From Liolophura sinensis (taxonomy: Eukaryota; Mollusca; Polyplacophora; Chitonida; Chitonidae), in assembly GCF_032854445.1 (NCBI RefSeq), contig NC_088301.1, positions 56,992,512 to 57,056,511 on the forward strand: a stretch of DNA of 64,000 bases. Direction: 5' to 3'. The notes beneath the pieces were generated by a model, which was not told the DNA's origin, ran no database searches, and saw only the letters and a list, made by a program, of their open reading frames with translations. Position 1 is the stretch's first letter, and each line of letters opens with the position of its first letter. The position numbers and the translations under genes are program-made. Shown here one piece after another: positions 1 to 13,200 of this stretch.

Positions 1-306
1 TTAAACAGTTATTTCTTCGTCTTTCACACTTTGTCAGGCAGGATTAAATTTCTATAAAAAAAATTGATCAATATATTATTATACCCCATATGGATACGGA
101 GAATCTTCGTGCACTATCTCCCTTGAATCGATGTGTGCTTAAGAGTGAACGAGTTGTAGATTTAGTGTGTATGAGAGGTTCGTTTTATTAAGGTGACATA
201 CAGACAACCATCGGCGAAAGTATTGGATTACATTAAAATGTGCACTTCGTACCCTGGTATATAAAGGCAAAAATTTTCTTTTTTTACTTAATCAATAAAA
301 AATGCG

Positions 307-361
307 GCTATATATTTATCTAGAGATAATAATTTAGCTATATATTTAACCAGAGATAATA
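307..361. repeat. 30-bp tandem duplication
   Basis: GCTATATATTTA followed by AGAGATAAT is repeated with period 30 and a few differences. Confidence 0.7.
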
Positions 362-1121
362 GGCACGGTGTGTTTTAGAACGAATAGCTGAGGGTCAAAC
401 CCTGGAAATATCTCCTTTAGATATATGTTCGGTCAAATATTGGCATAAGTCAACCACTCTCCTTGGCCCCGTCTGAAATAACAGGTAGTAGAAGTACGGC
501 TATACACGCTCGTACTTTAACAAGTGTTCAATTAGCCCTTATAAATGATGAAATTTCATCTCCGTGTTTACCCTTTGATTTTACTGTGAGAAAGGGTTTC
601 AGCTGTATGTGTTTAAGGTGGACATGTATTGGGCTCAGGCATTACATGTATAACAATAGGGACAGTGTAATTTCGGAGAGCAGTTGAGTTAGAGCGATGG
701 CGAAGGTTACCAGTGCTGGTTAAAATATGGGATATACATACCAGTTTACATTGCATGCAATGTCAGACAAGACGTTCTCAATGCCGTTTGCATCAGGAAA
801 ACACCAAACGTCAACCAGCTGTATAGTTTGTTGTATTCACAGATCTACAGCACACATTTTCTGCAGCATGCTTAAACAGTTTTGATTACTACTTGTAAGC
901 TTTAAGTATTAATGAACACATTGACAGCGATACAAAACTGTGTTCACCGCTTCAGTGTTATAATGAAATACAATGAAATGGAGTGATGATAGCTACAATA
1001 GTATCTTTATGGAGAGTAGTTTATTTGTTATCAACAACTTATATTCTAGCATGGTACACGATTTTGAATACTTATTTTACTCAGTCGCCTAGAACATGCC
1101 TTGCGAGTTTTCAACCTCACT

Positions 1122-1305
1122 GAAAACTGCTGACTGCTTCTCTCTGCATGGTTCCGTCCTATTTTGTACTTTATATATTTTCTTAGTTCTTTGGTGGTTA
1201 GTGTTATAGGTCGTTTTGAGAATTGGCCTTGCGATTATTGACCTGGAAGGTCCATATTGGTTGACGATTAGTATACGGATGTCTGTTTCGACTCATACAG
1301 GTTCA
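1122..1305 (+). repeat. Local interspersed repeat family, copy 1
   Basis: This stretch is about 80% similar by eye to 46,805-46,990. Shared landmarks are GACTGCTTCTC, GTACTTTATATA, TTGGCCTTGCGATTATTGAC and TTGGTTGACGA, followed by a GTATA...ATG...CTGTTTCGA end. The family is unknown to me; no coding capacity or terminal inverted repeat was found. Confidence 0.65.
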
Positions 1306-1630
1306 ATTAACTACGTGACCAAGTACATGTTGAACACTGTCAGGCTAGGAGCTGCATACGTACGTACTGTGTTGAATAAAATCGCATGTACATGTATCTC
1401 AAAAGCTGGCAGCACATTGCGATTTTCAATGAAACTGCAACAGAAGTACACACTGGTTTATAGGCAAAAAAGTAGCATGGTACACAGTTTGGTACACATG
1501 GTACACAGTTTGGATACTAATTAAATACGCACCTAAACTATTACTTCTTCAGTTTACAAGCTAGGGATGTGTAATTTGCTATACCATTAAGCATTTACGT
1601 GAAAGTTATAAACTCTAGCAGAGGCAAATT

Positions 1631-1885
1631 GACAAGAGACCGTATTTTACCGGTTACGTTAGACCATTTGTCAGCTGTCACACTGTCGTCGCTGCTCTGT
1701 TTTACTCTCTATGCTGTACGTCTTTTATATCGTGTCTTCTTGACATCATGCACTGAAAATAACTGACAGTTTCTGTTATGCATGACACCGTATTAATTTC
1801 TTTCTTTGTATGCTTAGTCTTTTTGGTAGTTTGTTCGGAACATTGTTTTGGAAATTGGTCTTCCCATAATTTACCCGGCACGTTA
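1631..1885 (+). repeat. Local interspersed repeat family, copy 2 (longer, with 5' part)
   Basis: It begins GACAAGAGACCGTATTT and ACCGGTTACG, continues through CACACTGTCGTCG, and ends TTGTTTTGGAAATTGGTCTTC. The same order occurs on the minus strand at 5,830-6,140, which links the 5' and 3' parts into one element of about 250-310 bp. Confidence 0.6.
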
Positions 1886-2380
1886 ATGAAGATTCATACA
1901 TACTATGTATGAACACGTGTTACGACGCCTGAATATATCATCCATCACCTAACCTCCCATGAGAATTACTATGCGCTTTTCCAAAAACGCGATATAACGG
2001 CCTGTCTTAGGCCATCCAGCAAACTCTTAGTGTTATTGGTTTTGATTAGCTAAAGTTAGCTATGTATATAGCTTACCCTGCGTTGCTTGACGAAGCCTGT
2101 GACAAAAAAAAATACATCAAAAGAGAGAAAATAACTTTCTCCTCTTTACCGGTTAGAAAGCAAGAATTAAATCCCCAAATGATGTTAATAGTATGTAGTA
2201 CATATATTGTCTTGACAGAATTCAGAACGTTATTTTAAAAACTATCAGTATTGTTTCCTGTATAGCTTACCACACTTTATCCCACATTGCGATTAAGACA
2301 CATACAAATGCTGCATGTGTAAATGGCATTTATATCAGACTTGATGAAAACCAATAGAAAACGTGATTCATAATTTTCCT

Positions 2381-3370
2381 TTCAGCACTTATGTGCCATG
2401 ATCCAATAAGGGAAGGGATGAAATGGAGAGTTGCGTGGCAAGATAATTATGACTTTTCGCGCCTTTATGCTCGTTAGCTTTGGCATGCCAATTAAATATT
2501 TGAATTTCCAGAGCAAATAGAGTCCGACCGCGTAGAACTCGGGAGAGCGCAAGCGGAGGCCAAAACAAATCGACCCTACATTCTTTGGTCACCGGGTCGC
2601 AATGAAAACTGGAGTGAGGAAGTTTTTCCCTGTCGGAATGTATTGTTGATCTGACCTGGCGTCTGGAAGATGGAACGGTAGGCGGTGGCAAGGAGGGGAC
2701 ACGGGCAAAAATATACTGGATGCAATAAAGTCTGACTTATCCATGACAGTAAACTACGAACTGAGAGATTTCTTGCTTTTGCCTTTAGCTGTTCTCATTC
2801 ACTTTTATAGTATAACCAGTCTGTCAGAGAGTCACTGAATGGGGAGGGCTACAGGACATCCTGAATAATGGCGCGCATGTGGTTAGACTAAGCGAGTGCT
2901 CCCTCCCGGAGTAATTTTTTTTTTGGATGATTCATTGTGAATTAAGTAATAATCTGACGAGTGATTGGCGGCCGGGGTTGGCGAGGCGGAGTTAACATGA
3001 CAAATCTCTTAAGTTAGTAAATGTTCAGGCTGTTCACAAACGCCGATCCCTATTCATGGCTGTTATTGAGAACACTGCATCACGACGCCGACTTGTCACT
3101 TACATACAGCCCAGTGCTTTAATCTTATCATTAGATCATCAGAGTGCACTCTCCCATTATCTCCCGCAACTCTTCTAGCGTTTCTTAGTGGGGTCTCGCA
3201 CATCTAAAGGGAGCGCATGCGTACTTACACATGATGTGTAGGGCCAAGCGAGCGGTGGAGGGGAATGCTGTCGAGAAGGGTCCCTCCCGTTCAGGTCGCA
3301 CAACCAGCCCAGCCGTCTCTTAACAACATGCCGGAAGCATTTGACTTGCCCTGTCATTGATAAACTTATC
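2381..3370. other. GC- and CpG-richer patch, function unknown
   Basis: Compared with the AT-rich flanks this kilobase has many CpG dinucleotides. It includes an NRF1-like GCGCATGCG at 3,211-3,219 and GATTGGCGGCCGGGG near 2,963. It could be an unrecognised promoter, a conserved non-coding element or an old mobile element. No protein is recognisable on either strand. Confidence 0.35.
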
Positions 3371-5501
3371 CTGGCACTTCGGTCAGAGTTAAATCATCAC
3401 ACGCTCATGTGTAGGGATGTACTTACGGTGCTGATACAGAGACCGCCCCCACTTGACATACCTTGAATGGACTTTACCTTTGAATTGTCGATTATATCCA
3501 ACAGGTGAGTTTCTCATTATTTGTTTATATTCAAGAATGGATACAACTGTGCAGTCAACCTGTATGGGTATCGATTCATATGCTTGTCCATTGATACACA
3601 AAATAGATAAAATAGTTTATACTAATGTGTCTTATCTACATAGTTAGCAGATTGTTTATCTGAGCCTTTCAAGACCTGTCAACACTTACTGGACCTTTTT
3701 ATGAGAAAAACATGAGTAGCTAGGAGGTGGAAATCCAGCCGACTTCACTCGCGCTTGATTTGGTAACTCGATCACTGAACGGTACTGTTTTCTCATTTCT
3801 ACACACTCGCAGCTTCGGGAATCCTCTAAACCAACTGGTTTGTCTATACGGGGACATGAAGTGCTGCCTACCTATCACTCAGTGCAGATATGGCTAATTT
3901 ACTCTTACTGGAGAGAAAGCCAAGTCCGATTTCAATGCCTTTAACTATATGGGGAAAGGAAACCCCCAGAATGTAGAACGTATTTTGTTTGTCGTTATAT
4001 ACTGTTTGCAGCCTGTCGGGAAGAGGCAAAAGTTTACAAAGAACCCAAAATAAACAGTGTCAGACAGTCCACTGTCAGAAATGATGGCACCTGGTTAATG
4101 CCACACATATGCGTGAAAAAAGTTGACAACATACCTTTCACCTGGAATATCGGTATAGACTAAAACGTGTTACAAACTCTACAGTTTTGCATTATAGGAT
4201 GATAGCTTAATATAAATATTTTTCACTTAGATTATCAGAATAGGGAGTGACGACTCCACTCTGTAATCATGTTACCGGTTACTTTTTTGACTTTTTTACC
4301 GGATTTCTTTTTACTTTAAGGGTGGCTCGGCTCGAATCAGGGAATATAAGTGCTTGCCATTAGGAACCACCTGACGGGCCCAGAGTTCTATTTCAATAAG
4401 GCATGTTAGTGAATACAGTGGTGGTAAAATATTGATATTTTGTGACTTTTTGCATTTTAAGTGCTGCTTTTATAGTGTTGTTATGATGTTGTCAGATGAT
4501 TTCCATTTCTGGGATCAGTTTGCCTTAATTTCACTTACAAATCGGAAGAGTTTCGGAGCTTAGTCGCTCCGAGAGTTTGTAGGTTGTCAATGTACGGCTA
4601 CATAAGGTTACTGTATCAGTCCGCCCGGAATCACGCGCCTATGGTATTCAAATTGAGCCCGGACTTGGACAAAGTCGTGCTCGTGGTTTAAACAGTTCTC
4701 CAAACCTGAATCTCATACCATTTTACCCAGCACCTTGTCAGTTCAAATGGTGCCGCGCTTTTGATGTAAGACGCTAAGCCAATGACTAGGCGTTCCGCTT
4801 GGGCTGTGTTAGCTAGCACGTGTCTTAAGATGCACCAATGTCACTTGAAGGCACTGTGAAATGATTACAACACATATATCCTAACTGTAAACAGGTTAGG
4901 ATGAAATTGTGAGTTGTGAGGAGAATTGAAGTTCATCTGAGGGTAGTCTGTTAACAGCTGTTACCACCGCTATGCTAGACATTCGTGTAGTGTTGCAGTG
5001 CCATGCCTGTCTTAGACATACCTGTCGTTAGACAGGTAGTCAGGTAACGTATAGTACCGGTATAGTACTGTCGAAGGAAGTAAGCTTCATGGAAGAGATT
5101 GGGATGAATAGTAATTCATTGATCTTTTAGTCCATGGGAAGTTATTGCATGTCACTTGAAACCTACAAATAAGATTAATTCAACTCATCTCCAGCATCCT
5201 TCACATCTGAGTATACTAACTGAGAAGCAAGATTACATTACTTTCCCATATCACTCTATTTATGGTTAACCACTTTCCCTGCTACGGTTTCATAAGTCAT
5301 GAATATGTTTCATGATAAAACTCTTTGGTGATTGTTGCAACAGAAACCTTTACAGATGTAATCATATATACATTTCAATACAGGTTTACTTAAGAAATGG
5401 CCACGTAAGTGATTCATGGCGATGGCTCTTATCTGTGATATAGGAGTGACTTGTGGAGTATACAGGATTATACATACCAGCTATACAACCATGGCGTCTG
5501 T

Positions 5502-5837
5502 ATGAGAATTGTTGCCAGAGCCATTCTGTTACTCCTGAATGTTATCTGGTCGAGGTCTATAAACAAAGGATTCCTTGGTTCACTTCAAAAATCCCGGCAC
5601 ACCTGTAATTTATCTAGAATAATAAACAACACGCAGAACAAGAAGTCTAGAATAAGTGTTGGATACCCCAACCTCAGCACGACCCTCGGATCGCGACTAC
5701 ACGCTTCACCTTCTACCTGTCTGTTACAGGAAAATGGTCATATGAATAGAATCGAAGTGAACAAGCGTTCGTCTAAATCGACACGAGGAAAGCAAATGAC
5801 AAAGTATTTACAATCTAAGTGTCGAAAAACATACTGA
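5502..5837 (+). CDS. Unproven 111-residue open frame with a signal-peptide-like start
   Basis: From the ATG at 5,502 the product begins MRIVARAILLLLNVIWSRS, which resembles a signal peptide. A basic, cysteine-poor region of about 90 residues with no known domain follows. The 3' end runs into a decayed repeat copy (5,830-6,140). No promoter, splice or homology evidence supports it; it may be chance. Confidence 0.15.
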   Translation: MRIVARAILLLLNVIWSRSINKGFLGSLQKSRHTCNLSRIINNTQNKKSRISVGYPNLSTTLGSRLHASPSTCLLQENGHMNRIEVNKRSSKSTRGKQMTKYLQSKCRKTY

Positions 5838-6140
5838 TATACCTGCCATCGACCATAATGGATGTTCCGCGTGAACAATCAGAAGATCAATTTCCAAAAC
5901 AAGGTTCAACACAAACCACCACAGAATCAAGAAAGGACATAAATTAAGAAATTAGAAACCTAACAGTCTTTTCTAATCATCGCTACTAAACACCGAGAAA
6001 ACGGTTTTCATAATAGGAAACTTCACAGCAGTGTTTTATACCGTTATATACGTCAATATAAAAGACTACAGCTAATAGAGACGACAATGTGGTAATTGGT
6101 AAATGGTTACACGTAACCGGTCAAACACGGCCTCTTGTCA
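5830..6140 (-). repeat. Local interspersed repeat family, copy 3 (most complete)
   Basis: Read on the minus strand it has both ends: GACAAGAGGCCGTGTTTGAC then CCGGTTACGTG, CACATTGTCGTC, GGTGGTTTGTGTTGAACC, TTGTTTTGGAAATTGATCTTC and a GGTATATCAGTATG end. It overlaps the last few bases of a chance open frame ending at 5,837. Confidence 0.6.
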
Positions 6141-8220
6141 TTTTATCTCTGTTGGGTTGTTCTTACTCGGACGTTTAAGGTTCCCTGTACCCAATTTTAA
6201 AACTGATTTCACAAAATAAAATATTCGTCAAGACGGAGCCAAACTGTTGTCAGGTAGTCAGAAACCGAAGCACTATGCAACCGTAAACAAATGATATGAT
6301 GTGATCTACTTTCTTCGGCAGATTGTTTGGTGATGAAAACCTTTAACGATCTTCTCTAGAACCACTGCAAGAATAAATCTGATTTACGGTATGCTGTTAC
6401 AGTATTCGCAGACCCTCAAAGTCTGCGAAGGGCGTTGGATTCCACTGAAAATTGTAGAATCTCATCATTATCGTGTGATGTCACTTAATGACCCGTTTTT
6501 TGAAGATACAAGTGTGCACTTAGGTCTAGTTTAACCTTCTGAAATAGAATATGGTTCTATGAATTTTTCTGTGACGTTTTAGTGTTCTGAAAATAGCCGT
6601 TAAAACTTGAAAATGTGCGATTTTTCTGATTTCTGAGGATCACGTGACCGGAAGCGTGCACCTGTGAAGCCAAATAAATTGGTCAACATGTAGATCAACT
6701 ACTGCTCTTAATTTAAGACTCCTGTAACGGATTTTGCTATGTTGGATAGTCTTGTTGTAAAATGCGTTTAAAACTTTATTTTTTGTTTCAGTGTACACTT
6801 TCCATCAACTTCAACGGTAACAATGCTTATCTAACATGTGGCAGTGACAGCAGCCTTCATGAAAGTAGGCCTAGGTCCTTCCACACTTCAGCACACTGTA
6901 GTAACACCTATTTCATGGGAACCTGCCCCTGTTTACGTACAAAACACTTACATGTGTACCTATGTTAACATTTGTATATTATGTGCAGCTATTTACAGCT
7001 TTTGCAAATGGTCTTCTACCCTTCACCTCCGATATTGCTGTAAGGAATTTAATATTAAATTATTGTTCTCTGAATTTTTGTGTCACGCCTGCAGAAAAAC
7101 TATCGTTATTTTACTTCGTGTCCACCGAACTCGGTACATCATAATTTTGGCTACTACAATTCGTATTTATACGGTTGTAAAACCTTGTTATATCCAAGGA
7201 GGTCATTCCAAAAAGTGATGGAATGTATCAAAGACAAGACTGTATATTAGGGATCCACCGACTGATTGGTATCTCATTCACGTTTAACGCAGGCCAGTTT
7301 GCGTAGAAAGTTAGCAGGTTATGGTTAATTTACCCTACCCCAGCCACCAAGACAGTTCATGGCACACCCTTTATGGTCCTATTAAATATACCGTCGTCTA
7401 TTAGTCGCCTCTCCATTTTTATTGATAAGCTGTGGTTGCCAGTTTTAATTTTATATATGCCTCAATTCTGTGGAAAGGCGACAATTATGGTTCCTATCAC
7501 GTTCCTATCCTAAATGCTTCAAAACGTAGTGTAATTGTTATTCAACAATGTGTTTTGTATTTAATTAGACATGACTGTTCATATTATTATTCTTTGATGC
7601 TGAGTTTACAGTTCCCATCACTTCTTTCAAGTCGACTTACTAATATAAAATGACGTAACAAAATAGAATTACGCAGGCGCCAGTAAAATATGGTAATCGC
7701 TTGACGATAAATGTGCATTAGTTTATCTTTGGCGCCAACTTGTGATCCTTCACATCCAAGACTGATGTGAAAATAAACAATGTTAGCGCTAGGTTTGATT
7801 TGATTTAATGCCTCTTCATTTGTAATTTGAAAACGATTTCCCCGTTGTTTGTAAAGGCAAACAGGGGTTGTTATGCCTAACACAGCCTTAACAGCCTGGT
7901 ACTGAAGACGCATTGATTTATTTACTGTGGAAGGGTTATCACATGATGTTCAAATTAACCACTTGTACCACCACAATAGGTCACAATGCAGAAACAGGTG
8001 GCAAGAAAAGGGAACCATTGAAGTCAAGGTATGCATGAAGAAATGAATTGAAAAATTCAAATAATTTGTGCCGAAATGACATGTTTGCTTATCATATAGT
8101 CTTTGACAGATCGAGAAAAACCTGTATTGCATAGTGTAGCTGATATTATGGAATGTAGAAAGCCAGTGTTTTGATTTGGTAATTGATAGGGAAGGGTAAA
8201 CAAGCAGAGGCCGACCCATT

Positions 8221-8770
8221 TCTGTTTACATCGGTCTAGTCGTCTGTAAAGTTCAGACCGTTCTCAGCGCGGACGTAGGCATTCGGCGTGGTCACAGCAT
8301 ATGTCGTGTCTACCGGATCAGAGAATGGTTGGGGTCTTTTGGGAGATACACAGGAATGCCTGGCCAAAGAAGTGCCTACATACCGCGGAAGTTTGCTGGG
8401 TGCGAGGCGTTGTGGAGAAAGTACTTTTCGGCCTGTCTGAGACCAAAGTATCAAATGTAAAGCGATTTTATGAAGAAAAGCTGTGCACCGACTCGTTTTA
8501 AATGGGATCAAACAATGGGGTGGATTTATCCTAGGAAACGCGATACAGATTTATAGAAAAGCGGGGAGGCTGGAGCGTGTCCGGGGAATAGAACGATATG
8601 AACGTGTGGGCACCGGATGTCCGTGCACGGTGGCCACGTGTTCTCCGCTGTGCCATCTATACACAACAAGAGCACCGGTTTGAGCTGTGAGCGAACCAGT
8701 GCATGGGAACCACTTACGTCAAATCCTCCGGGGCAGTCGCGACCTGCAGCGTTGCAATGCAACAAGTGTT
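8221..8770. other. GC- and CpG-rich patch, function unknown
   Basis: About 17 CpG occur in the 200 bp from 8,561, more than base composition predicts, alongside a CACGTG and GC-rich stretches. Open frames on both strands show no family resemblance. Candidate regulatory element or old insertion. Confidence 0.35.
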
Positions 8771-9320
8771 AAGATATGGAGTTCCATAAAATTGACGACG
8801 ATGTCATTTTTTTATAGCTCATCCGGAACAAATGATAAGTCATTTTCAATTTTAACAACTTTACTTATCTTTATTTACATATTGCAATATACCGAAGTTT
8901 CCGGCATATGTACATATCTCGTCTTGTATCAATGGTTAGATCATGTGTGTTGTGTGGTAGACTTCTGCCAACTTCACGAGTTATTATGTTGGGTCTGGGG
9001 ATTCCAACAAACGCCCTCACTGTAAGTTTCTTTGATTTCACAATGAGTATGTTTATAATTCTATAATTCAAGGCCCTCTGTTTCGTAATTGTGTCGAATT
9101 TCGCTTTACCCAGGTCAAGTGATTGTATATGCATAATAATAATAAATTCGCCATTTACATGGATATATATTCAGTTGCAATCAAAGCTCAACTAAGAGAA
9201 ATAACTTTGTTTTTATTAACGATTGCTTAGAAACATACAGGGTACAAGCTTTGTACACTTGTATTGGCGTATATATAGAGTCTTAGCGGCATCACTAAGA
9301 ACTGCTCCTATTTGTATGAC

Positions 9321-9418
9321 TCCTGATTTCTCATATACTTTCTTAGTTCTTTGGTGGTTTGTGGTGAAGGTTGTGCTGGAAATTGGTTTTGCGATAATTT
9401 ATCTGGAGTTTGCTATTT
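9321..9418 (+). repeat. Local interspersed repeat family, copy 4 (3' part)
   Basis: ATATACTTTCTTAGTTCTTT, GGTGGTTTGTGGTG and GGAAATTGGTTTTGCGATAA match the corresponding part of copies 1 and 3. Confidence 0.55.
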
Positions 9419-9718
9419 AACATCCTAATTTAATCAATTTAAGCCAAAATAAATCCAGAGAATGAAACCACCAATCCACTGAAGAGTCCAGTGATTCATC
9501 TAGGAAGTAGTGGTACTTTGTTTCCCAATAGCCGATTTCTCTTAATAGTTATTTTCTGCAAACGTTCAACGTCGGTGAATTCACATTAGACGGCGTACTT
9601 TTCTAGTATCGACGAACCACCCAAAGATGATGTGCAGATGCTTACACGGGATAGGTGTTGTGGGTTAGACTCTTCATCACCTGGTCTGGTAGGTTTTGGC
9701 CGTGGCCTACGTCAGCGT

Positions 9719-9782
9719 TACGGCAGGTCTCATCCTTTGCACGGTACAGGCCAGTCAACCCTGTTTGACCTTGCCTGCCGTA
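9719..9782. repeat. Short inverted repeat in GC-rich patch
   Basis: TTACGGCAGG (9,719-9,728) and CCTGCCGTAA (9,773-9,782) are perfect complements about 44 bp apart, in a patch (9,630-9,910) richer in GC than its surroundings. Confidence 0.6.
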
Positions 9783-9869
9783 AGATCTTCGCAGCCTGTA
9801 GCCCGTCAGCGAACAGCCGGGCAAAGTGTGCCGAGTGTTTATCCGGATAGTGGGTGAGGATCAGGTCTG

Positions 9870-9905
9870 CCCTGTAGTCTGAGGTGGCCCTGTAGTCTGA
9901 GGTGG
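9870..9905. repeat. 18-bp perfect tandem duplication
   Basis: CCCTGTAGTCTGAGGTGG occurs twice in succession. Confidence 0.9.
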
Positions 9906-10128
9906 TCTCTACCAGAGCAATCCCAGGTGACAGCTTTCACTGATGCAATTTGTCAGTGCCTTCTAACATATAACAATCCGTCCCAGGTTTCCCACCGAGG
10001 ATCTTCATTCACAATCGCAGTCACTAATTAGTAAACTTATATAATACCTTCTCTCGCACAAGCAGGTAATTTTGACAATAATTCCGGCTCAGGGATTCAA
10101 AAACGGAACCAGGAAGTCAAAATTTCAC

Positions 10129-10215
10129 TCATTAGACTTTTTATTTTTAGGTATTTTATTTTTCGTTATTTCAGCTGAAATTTGGTTTACATTGATATAT
10201 CCAGAGTTTACGTTG
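10129..10215 (+). repeat. Local interspersed repeat family, copy 5 (weak)
   Basis: CAGCTGAAATTTGGTTTACA followed by TTGATATATCCAGAGTTTAC aligns loosely with copy 4 (GCTGGAAATTGGTTTTGCGA, TAATTTATCTGGAGTTT). The match is short and diverged. Confidence 0.3.
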
Positions 10216-13200
10216 TCGAGAAATATTTTGACCTTGTTACGTAAGAAACTTAAGTCTGTGATCGTTTCGTGATCTCGGGGCCTCATATGACAAGTATGAC
10301 TATCATCCCTAACACGAAAAAAATTAAACAAAGTAACAGATGCGGATTTAGCAGAATTTATGTGTGTGGACCATCGGCCAAGGTGTCTTAGTTCCTATGT
10401 ATACATGAGAGGTAGACCCCGTGGCTTGTATCATGCATATTGAGTGTTTCCCAGCTGCCAGTAAAACGCTACAAAGCATGAAAAGACAGCAAAGCTGAAC
10501 TGTAGGCCTACATATGAGAAGCATTGAGGCTTTTGTTCAGAAATGTATTTTCCTCTTCAAACTCCAGGTCTGTGTGTGTGTGTGATACTGTCACCGTTCC
10601 CTTGCTCACTACAGAAACCAGCGGGGCCCCGGAAAAGACGTTCGAGTACTGAGGGGTTGGTGCATCACGTTAAGTAACCACCCACTGTATGGCATGCTGT
10701 CAAGAGAGCAAATGGAACAGTCTGTAGCAAGTATTAATAGGGAATAATAAAATACAAATTGCGCGGATTTCACCCTATGAAGGGTACTGTCCTTAACAAG
10801 AAAACAGAGATATTACGTGTAGTATAGTTGTCGTTGCTTGTTTAAATATAGGTTTGTGTGAGCAGTATATATTTGCACTCTGAAGCCAGTCGGAATGTTG
10901 GACTCTCTCAGCGATGACTTGTTGAATAAAGCAAGGCTTAGAGGGGTTGCCCGCTGTCAGGTACACTACTTAGCGTCCTTGCATTGGAATACCACAGTTT
11001 GAGTACTCTTTCTTGGAAACAGAAAACAAGTAAAGTTTCTTTACCATTCGTTTTATTGTAAGTTAATAAGACGTTCAGTGGTCTTAATACATGCAGATCT
11101 GAACTATCATGTGCGATAGTAACGACCAGATTGATCTATTGCTGTTTAGGCGTTTTGCTTCCTTATAGTTTGGAGCCGTATAGACAGATACGTTTCTCTA
11201 CAATGACAAGACCGCGGTATTTGTTTTAAGACCTGTTATTTCACAAATCACTAATGGTCCTATCACAGTTGGTCATTCTTAAAGCAGAAGTTTGTGCATG
11301 TTGTTATGTCTTGACGTGGCAAGATGGATTTTGGGGGTACTTCACAATGTGATTTTGCTTCTAGATTTGTGTAAGTCACCTTATTACATAGCCAATTGTT
11401 TTCTGTAGGAGTATTAACCTTATCTAGAGTACAAAGAGGTGCCTGGAATCTAAAGTAGAGGCTGTAATGTACTGTTCCTTAAAACCAGGCATAACATTCG
11501 TATAAGGTGCCAACTGGAAAGATACAAGAGACCGGTGATTCAGATTCTGAACGTGCTTAACGAAGACAGTTTCCATGAGAGAAAAATCTAGTAGGGGAGG
11601 GTCCGTGGAGACGAGACCCGCAAACAAAAGAAGGGTGATAATTGATTAATACCAGGGACAAACGCAGGTAAATCAGGTGAAGAGCCTCAGCCTTTAGCAG
11701 GTAGTTGTTACCTGCCTCCCTCACGAAGAACCGTGACTTACCTGCAGCGAGAGACTCTCAGCACCCGATACTTCCGCTAGTTCTGTACCTGAGTGGGAAA
11801 ACAAAGGTCTACAAGGTGCTAAAAGGTCTTTGATCAATGGAGAAACATTGGTGTAACTGATGTCATAAATGAAATATTTCAATTCGTTTGGAGTTTTCAA
11901 TAATGATACCCAGACGATCCTACAGATTACAACTTTAAATTCGACTTACAGGACGAGAAAGATACTACAAATGCTTCCTTTTTCGCTCAGTATTATTTGT
12001 CCTGCATTGTTGAGTACTGAGGTTAATCTTTAGGGCAATGAAGTGTCATTTTATGAAGGATTAAAGTTTTGGATGGCATACATACAGTTATGTAAATGTT
12101 CTGTGCGCCTATGTGGACTTTTTTATTGGACATCATATTATCCCTTTCACAGAAATCTATGTTATTTCCCAGGTTATTGGTAAGTAGCCTTGATATGTCG
12201 TCTAAGTAATAAATTCTAAGTAAAATACAATATTTCCTACTGCATCAAGAAGGTCTGTTAAAGACATACTTTTATACACGAGTAACGCTGACATTGCATA
12301 GTTGGCACCACTCCCGTTTCTGCGCAACCATTCCCTTCCTGTATCTGACCACATCCTTCTCAAACGTTGGAAAAACCATTATTGTTTTGCTTAGTGTGTA
12401 TAAGGTGTACTATGTATAGCTCACAGAATGCATTCGAAATGTGTTCCGCTTCAATCCTTTCTAATAGACAATTGACGCTCAACTGATGTGAAACTTTAAG
12501 ATTGCCTGGGAAATAAGAAAAATGAAATCTGCGGTCAAATATACTTTAAATCAGGGAGGCCGTTTTTCTGTGGCAAATCTCCTAAGAATCACGTAATGTA
12601 GTGTCTACGAGCTCCGCCGAGAATATCCTACTTCCTGAAATAATATTATCAAATCTACATGTGTGTTTTTGATATCCACTCGCGCCGGAAACGGCGGGAT
12701 ATAGAGCGGTGGGTGGGCTTCGTATGGAGATGACCTTGATTTTATAAAGCCGTGACACTTAAATCTTATCAGCCTTCTGTCTTGTTTGACACTTTCCACT
12801 CTCGTTACAATATGAATTGGATCTTAAACAGAAGACAATAACTAGGCAACATACTATATGTAGTTAATATATTTACATACATATTATATGTTAAAATACA
12901 AGCACTGTTAAAGCAGTCAGGATTGGTTTACCATTGCTGTGTGTCATTAGCCATATTTTTTTTTTAGTATAGGTCACATATAGGCAGGCAAAAAAAGCAA
13001 AGAAAATTGGCCCCAGAGGCATGTAGAACTAATTTTATAGGTATGGCTGGTAATGTTGTGTGAAGGTGAAAACCGTGTCCCTGGCACTCACGTGCTTACG
13101 CAATCTTTGAGTCAGAGCAAGGCCGTCTTGGGGAGTTTCTTTCCATCTGGTGATGTTGTCATGGATTTGTATAAGTCTCAAAGAATAGTTTATTATTCAT

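Larger units (their letters stand above)
1..2380. other. Intergenic, AT-rich, with two repeat copies
   Basis: It contains the 30-bp duplication at 307-361 and copies 1 and 2 of the local repeat family. Short open frames here use non-ATG starts or lie inside the repeats. No gene is supported. Confidence 0.7.
3371..8220. other. Intergenic, AT-rich
   Basis: Apart from the repeat copy at 5,830-6,140 and the unproven frame at 5,502-5,837, nothing beyond scattered short open frames is seen. Confidence 0.6.
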
